The notes beneath the pieces are model-generated. The model worked only from the letters and a program-made list of their open reading frames with translations. It had not been told where the DNA came from and did no database searches. From Leishmania infantum JPCM5 (taxonomy: Eukaryota; Euglenozoa; Kinetoplastea; Trypanosomatida; Trypanosomatidae): 15,000 nucleotides of DNA. Where the stretch lies: the NCBI RefSeq assembly GCF_000002875.2, contig NC_009419.2, positions 95,933 through 110,932 of the forward strand, read 5' to 3'. Shown here one piece after another: positions 9,447 to 15,000 of this stretch; position 1 is the first letter of the stretch; each line of letters starts with the position of its first letter. Both the position numbers and the translations under genes were made by a program.

Positions 9447-9448
9447 AG
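9413..9448 (+). promoter_or_regulatory. candidate trans-splice acceptor for the docking-domain gene
   Basis: A long C/T tract interrupted only by single A residues ends in CCAG (AG at 9447-9448). The first ATG after it is the gene start at 9560, giving a 5'UTR of about 111 bases. A weaker alternative AG lies at 9528-9529. Mapping of spliced-leader reads would decide between them. Confidence 0.5.
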
Positions 9449-9559
9449 TTTGCATACCTTCTCCGCTCTCTTGATCTCGGTCTCGCCCCATCTTCCCGCG
9501 CTTCTTTTCTGCCGCCTTGCCTTGCTCAGCACTCCATTCTCGGTTGCTGACTCTCCGAG

Positions 9560-10483
9560 ATGCCGTTTGGCCCCTCCGTGCGCAGCGACCTGGAGTGCAC
9601 TGCGGTGCCGACTGCCGCTGAAGTTGGCGTGAACAGCGCAGGAGTTGTTGGTGGCGTCTCGACCTCGGCGGCTTCATCGCCGTCGGCGGTGCCAACTGGC
9701 AATAGCGGCCGGTCGTGTGGCTCTCCACATCAACCGCCGCGCGCGACGGTGCAGCGAACGGGCAGCAGTGAAGGCGGCCGCGATGGGGCAACCTCCGCAC
9801 CGCGTGGATACAGCGCCGGCGCCTCCGCGACGCCAACTGCCGCTGACGCACCGCCCAAATCACCCACGCCGCAGCCGAGCAGCCTGCCCTGCGGTCGTGC
9901 GCCTGTGTCGCGCGGCGCCTCGGATGTAAAGGCGTCAGCCGTGGCGTTCCCAGTCCTCACTCGCGCCACCGCAGCACGCGCCTCCTCGACCCCGCACGAG
10001 ATTGGTGCCTCAGCCACCACCAGCGCATCGTCTTCCAGCAGCGCCGTGGCACTGCCGCCGCTGCAGCCGCGACGAGCCAGCAGCTCCGCCGCGGAGTCCT
10101 CCAGAGGTGTAGGCGGATCCTCCAACAAACCGAGTAGCAGGTGGGCAAGCCCGGATAGGCCGAGCGGCGCATCATCGCCTACAGGTACACGCGCTGCAGT
10201 CGCGCCGCTACCTTCGCTCTCTGTTAGCGCAGCAGGCCAGCACCCCGCTATTGGAGCTGATGCGGCCACCGTTTCTGATACCACTGGCTCGCCCCGCGTG
10301 GATGCGCGGAGTTTGAGCAGCGTGTCACCGTCCAATGGGCAACGTGAGTCATACTTTCGTGAGAACAACATCCCCTCCTTATTCAATGAGATGAGCGAGG
10401 CCCTCCTCGACGCCCAGCCGGAGGACCCGGTGTCGTTCATGAAGGAGTGGCTGCAGAGACGACGAGAGGCCATTGCGCAGTAG
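9560..10483 (+). CDS. Ser/Ala/Pro-rich protein with C-terminal RIIa/Dpy-30-like docking domain
   Basis: This 307-residue protein is almost all low complexity (Ser, Ala, Pro, Gly, Thr) from residue 1 to about 255, probably disordered, with many possible phosphorylation sites. The last 45 residues are different: from Tyr265 they read as two amphipathic helices with the hallmarks IPSLFNEM (271-278) and QPEDP (286-290), followed by FMKEWLQRRRE. That pattern matches the dimerisation-docking fold of PKA regulatory subunits, Dpy-30 and the N-terminal motif of some adenylate kinases. In that family the domain dimerises and binds an amphipathic helix on an anchoring partner, often in flagellar or chromatin complexes. 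No cyclic-nucleotide-binding or kinase domain is present. The start is firm: TGA in frame at 9548-9550 and no earlier ATG after the predicted splice site. The partner and location are unknown; a flagellar or anchoring role is inference. Confidence 0.88.
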   Translation: MPFGPSVRSDLECTAVPTAAEVGVNSAGVVGGVSTSAASSPSAVPTGNSGRSCGSPHQPPRATVQRTGSSEGGRDGATSAPRGYSAGASATPTAADAPPKSPTPQPSSLPCGRAPVSRGASDVKASAVAFPVLTRATAARASSTPHEIGASATTSASSSSSAVALPPLQPRRASSSAAESSRGVGGSSNKPSSRWASPDRPSGASSPTGTRAAVAPLPSLSVSAAGQHPAIGADAATVSDTTGSPRVDARSLSSVSPSNGQRESYFRENNIPSLFNEMSEALLDAQPEDPVSFMKEWLQRRREAIAQ

Positions 10484-12027
10484 ACAACAGAGAACTGGCT
10501 TGGGAAGTGAGGAAGGAGAGGAGGGACTGCGCGCGTGTCTCTGTAGAGTTGCAGCATCCCATGTGTGCTGTGAAGTGTTTTGACTGTACAAGACCATCGC
10601 ATCACAGACCCCCACTCCACTCTCGCATGCCTCGCGTCTGCCACTCGTGTGTTTATCGCTCTCCGTGCTACCCCACAAGTCTCGCCTGCGTCAGGGCACA
10701 CGGCAGCACACACCGTGGCGTTATAATGCTGTGTAACCTGCTCCCTTCTGTTTCTTGCTTTGTGTGTGGGTGTGCGAGTGCACCTCTTGGGCCACACAGC
10801 CTCTTGCGCTTGGCAGGCATCGGTGCGCGCCCACCCCCTCCCGAACGTTGTGCGCTTCTCTTCTCCGATGTCTTCCCACTTTGTTCGCGTGCCTACTGCC
10901 CGCCGCGTTGATGTCGTCCCCCCTCCTCTGCCAGCCTGGCCGGAGCCGCTCGTGCAAACCGAATCCGAAGCAGGGGAAGGCTTCTAGCAGAGGAAAAGGT
11001 GATGTCGCGGAGGTACGTGACGACTGTGAACACAAGCAGCGAGGATCGCACACGCGCAGTTCCAAAAGCACACACGAATCCCGGCAGGTACGCATAGAGG
11101 CCGTCATCGCAGAATCGAATCCGCACATACACACACACATCAAGCGAATGAACAGCTCGCACGTCGGGGAAGGAATGCGGCGCCGCATGCGACATGCGCC
11201 TCCTCTTTCTTTGTCCCTTTCTTTCTTCCTCTCCTGTGCTTTTTAGTTGCTTGCCCCCTCGCTTCATTCCATCCCTTCTGCTAGCCATTCCCCTCTATTC
11301 TAGTTTTGTTGTTGTTTATTGCTGTCTGTTGCGAGTGATTGCATCCTACTCTTAGCTTACTCCACCCCTTTTTCAGTTCTCTCCCTCGCCGACCTTCCGA
11401 CTCCTGCCCCCTCCCTCCCCCCCATACACAAGCATACGTGCGGTCACACAGGGGCACAGTGGCTCCTGCGCGGGTGTGCACAACGTTTTCTCTCTTCACA
11501 CTCTTCTATGTATGTGCATATGCATCTCTCTCTCTGTGTGCTTCACAAATTTGTTTCTTCAGTTTCGTGTTGGTCAGGTGGCGCTGTTTCACCGCCCCCT
11601 TCTATCTCCTTCTTATTTTCCTCAGCGGCGCGGAATGTCCTTCTCGAGCTGCCCTCTGTTTTCACGTGTGCGTTGCAAGTGGGGGAGCTTGGTCTTGGCA
11701 CCCCTGTGCTCATCGTCTACGCAATGTGTGGAAGAAAAGCACAAAAAAGAGGGACGATCATGGCAAGGGAAGCGCGAGGAGGATGCAGCATGTACAGACG
11801 ATGTTTATAGTGTGCGGGTCCGCTAATTTTATTTTTCGGCGCATTGCTTCTTCTCTTCCCAGGCGAGCGCACACAGTCGAGCTGTAAGCGAGCCGCAGCT
11901 GTGGGAGAGCCCCGGACGCAAACGCTTTCGAGCGTGTGCGTGTGCCGGTGTGGAGAAGTGCGGCCGGCGGCTCATTGTTGCACCCTCATGCCGCCCCGCC
12001 GCACGCCTCTCTCATCCCTTTCACAGG

Positions 12028-12050
12028 CACACACACACACACACACACAA
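12028..12050. repeat. (CA)n microsatellite
   Basis: About eleven uninterrupted CA dinucleotides are followed by an interrupted CA stretch to about 12058, in the presumed 3'UTR or spacer. Confidence 0.9.
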
Positions 12051-12171
12051 ACACACACTCACGCAAAGACATCTATAGATATGCGCTGGCTGGTACCGAA
12101 TAGGCGGGTGAGATCGTCGTTGAAGTTCAGTTGATTTGTTTGTATCTTTGGTTGTTAAGACTACAGAAGGA

Positions 12172-12195
12172 GTGGGGTGGGGTGAGGGGAGGAGG
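12172..12195 (+). other. G-rich tract, possible weak G-quadruplex
   Basis: Three runs of four G separated by one and three bases are followed by two GG pairs. A three-layer quadruplex would lack a fourth run, so at best a two-layer structure could form in the + strand RNA or DNA. It lies in the presumed 3'UTR of the docking-domain gene. Confidence 0.35.
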
Positions 12196-12633
12196 CGCAC
12201 AGAAAAGGCTGGAAAAAGGAGGCGTGAGGGGTCGTGTCGCCTTTTCTCGCTCTCTCCACCCTCTTTTCATGCTGGGCTTGTTGCTGTTGTTTGTTCTTGC
12301 ATGATGTCAACGTTGTGCTCCCGTGCGGATGCATTTGCTGTGGTGTGCCGCGCCTCTTTTTTTTTTACCCTCTCTTTTTCCTTTTGAGAGCTCTTCCGCG
12401 TCTGCGTACCGGGGGTCTCGGTGCTTGAGTGTGCCTCTCGCACACGTTGTGCACTGCAGAGGAGCAGAACGAAACGAAAACAACATGATCAACAGGGGAA
12501 AGACAACGCACCCCCATTTCCTTCTCTCCTCCTGTTTCCTTCCTTTTTCGAAGGGTGTCTCGAGCTCTGCCCTTGACGTGCCTCTCTTGGCTTTCGTTCG
12601 TTCTTCGCTTTTCGCTCTTCCTCTCTCGCCGTG

Positions 12634-12712
12634 ATGATGCCGGCCACCTCAGTGCGTCGTATCAGGCCCCGGTATACAGTCTTTGTGGGGAGGCCAACAT
12701 CCGGCAGCCTGG
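12634..12712 (+). promoter_or_regulatory. retroposon 5' signature (Pr77-like hallmark)
   Basis: The first ~79 bases of the element resemble the hallmark sequence of trypanosomatid ingi/L1Tc elements. In L1Tc this segment acts as an internal promoter and, as RNA, as an HDV-like ribozyme. Here TGATGC (12635-12640) can pair with GTATCA (12659-12664), including one G-U, in the place where the first ribozyme helix would be. Whether any activity survives is unknown. Confidence 0.5.
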
Positions 12713-13302
12713 CCACGGGTACGGCGGCGGTCTCTTGGTGTCGGCGGGCTGGACTGGGCAGCCGCTGTGCCGAATCGGCGTGCGGTCACGCTCACGCTTG
12801 TACCAACCCGCTATGCATCTTGCCCACAATTCAAATAGTGATGCATCCGCCTCTTGCCAATGGCGTACGGGGTTCAGGTGTGGGTGGAGTGTGCCCCCTG
12901 CTGCCGCTGACTCGTCGCAACCTCTCACGTGTCGCGGCACATGCGGGCAAGGCATCCAGACATGCCCACGGTAATGCCGACGGAAGAAGAAGATGCAGAC
13001 CGAGAGCCCCCTCCCCCGCAGTCAACAGCGCCGTTCTGAGGCAGGCCCCACGGTCGCAAAAATGCGAGCATTGTGCGCACGCGCTGTCAATCATAGCTGG
13101 CGCGGTGCATCGCATCCGAACAAGGCATCTGAAGGTCAGGGGAGCGCGAGTGATAGTGGAGAAAAGCGCGAAGATGCTCACGCTGATCAGTCCCACAGCT
13201 CATGTGTGCGAAGCATGCGGCATCTCCTGCATCCGACCGGGTCGGCTGAGGAAGCACAGATGCCGAAAGCATGACGAGAGCACCCCCGAGTCGTGCCACT
13301 GA
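12634..13302 (+). pseudogene. zinc-finger C-terminal remnant of retroposon ORF, still open
   Basis: From the first ATG the frame runs 222 codons to a TGA without a break. A finger at 13063-13128 has the pattern C-x2-C-x11-H-x5-H, and one at 13207-13272 has C-x2-C-x12-H-x4-H. An apparent third, decayed finger at 12892-12963 keeps the first Cys and the His after twelve residues but has Leu for the second Cys. C2H2 fingers of this kind end the polyprotein of L1Tc/ingi retroposons. The first 80 or so residues overlap the 5' signature and match nothing I know. No reverse transcriptase remains, so this is most simply a dead piece of the element's ORF. Retention of an open frame leaves a small chance of an expressed nucleic-acid-binding protein. 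No strong splice acceptor of its own stands out apart from the CT tract at 12585-12630, which lacks a clear AG. Confidence 0.55.
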
Positions 13303-13318
13303 GCCCTAAAAACTTCAA

Positions 13319-13335
13319 TGTGGAGAGTCTCCACA
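13319..13335. repeat. short palindrome after the zinc-finger frame
   Basis: Eight-base arms (13319-13326 and 13328-13335) flank a single base, 17 bases after the TGA. It may fold in the element's RNA. A second small stem (13664-13669 with 13673-13678, loop of three) and a 9-base direct repeat CGTTAGCCG (13636-13644 and 13691-13699) lie further along in the same element. Confidence 0.7.
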
Positions 13336-13785
13336 CCGTATGACGGCATGCCGCGGCTGGACGCGAGTGAGGGCGAAGCACGGCACGCAGGCAGGATGTG
13401 CAGGGCCTCAGAGGGCCCTTGACCTGCGGCCGGCCGACTTCCTCCTTGAGTTCATGCGGCATGCCCCTAGACCACCCCTTACTACCCGCACGGCAGGTAC
13501 CCACCGTTTCCGCCCTCGAGCAGGACCCTGGTTGAGACCCGGTTGCATGAAGGCATGCAGTGCACCCGAGTGCCCGTCTGGCGCCGACCGCCGAGCACGT
13601 ATGCTCAGAAGGGATGAGGAAGGGCGAGAGAAGCCCGTTAGCCGCAGCGCACGATTCGACGGCAGGACAGTTTGTCCTAGACGACCAGGACGTTAGCCGT
13701 TGGGCAGCAGCGGTCAGATGAGCTATGGCTGTGTGTATGCATATACCTCGGGTGGCTTGTTCATGGCTGGATGACGGGGGTGGAA

Positions 13786-13805
13786 GAAAAAAACGTAAAA
13801 CAAAA
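13786..13805 (+). other. A-rich retroposon tail
   Basis: An interrupted A run (13786-13793 and on to 13805) follows the GC-rich element body abruptly and precedes pyrimidine-rich spacer, as expected for the degraded poly(A) end of a non-LTR retroposon copied from the + strand. Confidence 0.55.
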
Positions 13806-15000
13806 GGAACATAGATCTTCACTGTGGCGTACACGCATCGTGACCCCTTTTTTACCTTCTCCGCCTTCGGTCTGTATATCTACCCGTGTACGCTTGCGCG
13901 TCTGCGTAGCTTTTCAATTTTTTTTTTGTTGTATGTGTGTGTGTGCATGTGCGCTGCGTTTGGCTTTGAATGTTTTGGTATTTTCTGTCTGCACGCGCCT
14001 TTCTTCTCCTCACGTTCCTTGTTCTCCCTCTTTCGCAGTCCGTAGTGGCGTGCTCGCCTCCGCCTCCGCCTCCGCCGCCTCCTACGCCCCTGTGACGTCT
14101 CCCAAGTTGTTCACGTGTAAGTGCGTGCTCTTGCGCGCCTTTGTTCAGCGTTCATTTCTGGTCGTCTTCTGTTTCTGTGGCTCCCTCCTCCTCTTCTCCT
14201 CCGGCTTCGCTTCGTCCGCTTTTCCTTTTTCTTGTTTTTTTTTTTGTTTGTTGCCTAATGCTCCTCCTACGCACGCACAAGCGCCTTCACGCATAGTCTT
14301 TGTGCACACCCGTCTTCTCGTCGTGCACACCTGCGTGTCTTGTCGTTCTCGCGTGCTTGCGCTGTTGATGTTTTTGTGGCTGTATTTTTTTTTTGTGTGT
14401 GTGCATTTCCTCATGCTATAGCTGGCTTCAGTGTCTGTCTGTCTGTGCGTTCTTCGGCTGTCTTCACTCCTTTTGCCCAGTTGCTGCCTCGCTTGGTCCA
14501 CCTCGTACCTTTTCCTCTCTTTCCCGCCCTCCCTCTGCTGCAGGCGTAGCGCTGATGCCCGTGTAATCATGCGTGTGCGTGTGTATTGAAGTGTCTAACT
14601 GTGCAATAATGCACTCGCTCGGGGCTTCCAAGCCCTCCGCTTCCCCCCGGACTTTGATCACCTCCTCCTCGTTTGCGAGACTCTGCACGGCATTTTCCCT
14701 CTGTCTGCCTGCTTTTTTTTGGCGCACTGTACCGCCCCGCCCGCCCTTTTTGGGCGCAAGCGCCGTTGGATCGCTTCGCAAGGCTTCGATTTAGGAGAGC
14801 AGCCCATGCCAACGATGCGACACGCACACGCACACACAAGCACACCAGCACCTTTTTTCTTTGTTTACAGAGTAGGGGGTGCTACGTGGACGAGCCCACC
14901 TCAGGTACGCGCGCGTCGCATGCGCTCTTGCTGGCGCATGCAATGCCCTACCTCCCTCTCTCCCCATCACAGAATGAAAGAGAGGCTTTCGCGTGTCGGT
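13806..15000 (+). other. pyrimidine-rich spacer with splice-acceptor candidates
   Basis: No gene is seen. A + frame open from 13771 to 14421 starts inside the retroposon tail and then translates T/C-rich DNA into Phe/Cys/Leu/Ser, so it is not called. Polypyrimidine-AG candidates end at 14037-14038, 14542-14543 and 14869-14870. A six-base inverted repeat-like C/G patch with a T loop occurs near 14742-14756. The next gene on this strand is probably beyond the right edge. Confidence 0.55.
14851..14870 (+). promoter_or_regulatory. candidate trans-splice acceptor for a gene to the right
   Basis: A C/T tract, mostly T, ends in TTTACAG with AG at 14869-14870. It is the right-most strong acceptor-like site in the window, and no complete reading frame follows before 15000. 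The 5'UTR of the next gene may begin here, though the sites at 14038 and 14543 compete. Confidence 0.35.

Larger units (their letters stand above)
10484..12630 (+). other. 3'UTR and spacer after the docking-domain gene
   Basis: No gene is supported. It holds C/T tracts (about 11205-11245 ending in AG at 11245-11246, and 11370-11425), a (CA)n repeat at 12028-12050, a G-rich patch at 12172-12195 and several T runs. An open + frame at 10755-11246 with an internal ATG near 10911 gives a polar Ser/Lys/His peptide of about 110 residues with no recognisable domain and no clear splice signal tied to it. I regard it as chance. The right end (12520-12630) is pyrimidine-rich and borders the retroposon. 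Confidence 0.55.
12631..13805 (+). mobile_element. ingi/L1Tc-clade retroposon remnant (DIRE/SIDER-like), internally deleted
   Basis: The left end carries the 12-base core CCGGCCACCTCA (12640-12651), followed at similar spacing by GTATACAGTCTTTG, which recalls the 5' hallmark shared by L1Tc, ingi and Leishmania SIDER elements as I know it. Next comes an open frame with C2H2 zinc fingers, which L1Tc-type elements carry at their C-terminus, then about 500 bases of non-coding sequence and an A-rich tail (13786-13805). Endonuclease, reverse transcriptase and RNase H are absent. At about 1.2 kb it is larger than a usual SIDER (about 0.5 kb) and far shorter than a full element, so an internal deletion joining both ends is the simplest reading. 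It lies in the presumed 3'UTR of the gene at 9560, same strand. I saw no target-site duplication. Exact ends are uncertain by about 20 bases. Confidence 0.7.

Noticed and set aside
9730..10797. - strand open frame of 355 codons opposite the docking-domain gene
   Set aside because: A shadow of the GC-rich + strand gene: the + frame has a docking motif and splice context, the - frame has neither.
11110..11130. Possible tRNA B-box-like string near CGAATCCG
   Set aside because: No matching A-box, acceptor stem or T-stem around it on either strand.
10911..11246. + strand frame from an internal ATG, about 110 residues, polar
   Set aside because: It ends in a translated CT tract and has no domain or clear dedicated splice signal. 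It was the least unlikely of the small frames.
13771..14421. Long + strand open frame (216 codons) starting with ATG
   Set aside because: It starts in the retroposon A-rich tail and runs into T/C-rich spacer; the Phe/Cys/Leu/Ser composition comes from the pyrimidine bias and shows no domain.
14731..14760. CGCCC-T5-GGGCG hairpin resembling a bacterial-type terminator
   Set aside because: Only a five-pair stem in a low-complexity C-rich patch; such terminators are not used by nuclear genes of this lineage.

Overview
The window looks like nuclear DNA of a trypanosomatid, most likely Leishmania. The reasons are: intron-less, GC-rich genes on one strand; kilobases of pyrimidine-rich, (CA/GT)n-rich spacer between them; polypyrimidine-AG signals typical of spliced-leader trans-splicing just upstream of each gene; and a retroposon fossil with features of the ingi/L1Tc clade (DIRE/SIDER elements). 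Species and chromosome cannot be read from the sequence. Everything convincingly coding lies on the + strand, so the window is probably an interior piece of one polycistronic unit.

Layout: (1) 1-3832, about 3.8 kb without a believable gene, holding long CT tracts, a perfect (CA)n/(GT)n palindrome, a 22-bp RNA-type hairpin at 3121-3180 and a C-run array at 3341-3365 that is a strong G-quadruplex candidate on the - strand. (2) 4099-5946, a 615-residue protein with a C-terminal thioredoxin-like domain (WCPPC) behind a long low-complexity N-terminal half. (3) 5947-9446, spacer/3'UTR, including a block of different composition at about 7240-7745 that may be a second, weaker SIDER-like fossil. (4) 9560-10483, a 307-residue Ser/Ala/Pro-rich protein ending in an RIIa/Dpy-30-like dimerisation-docking motif. 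(5) 10484-12630, spacer/3'UTR. (6) About 12631-13805, a retroposon remnant: a 5' signature resembling the ingi/L1Tc hallmark, an open frame of about 222 codons with two good and one decayed C2H2 zinc fingers, a non-coding 3' part and an A-rich tail. (7) 13806-15000, pyrimidine-rich spacer with several splice-acceptor candidates, probably leading to a gene beyond the right edge.

The two host genes have no evident shared pathway. One is a candidate redox or redox-fold scaffold protein, the other a candidate docking protein, possibly flagellar or linked to PKA-type anchoring. If regulation follows the usual Leishmania scheme, it is post-transcriptional through the long 3'UTRs. The retroposon lies in the spacer after gene 2, and the weaker candidate in the spacer after gene 1, where SIDER elements are known to affect mRNA stability. 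The most interesting items are the retroposon with a still-open zinc-finger frame and the wobble-preserving hairpin upstream of gene 1.
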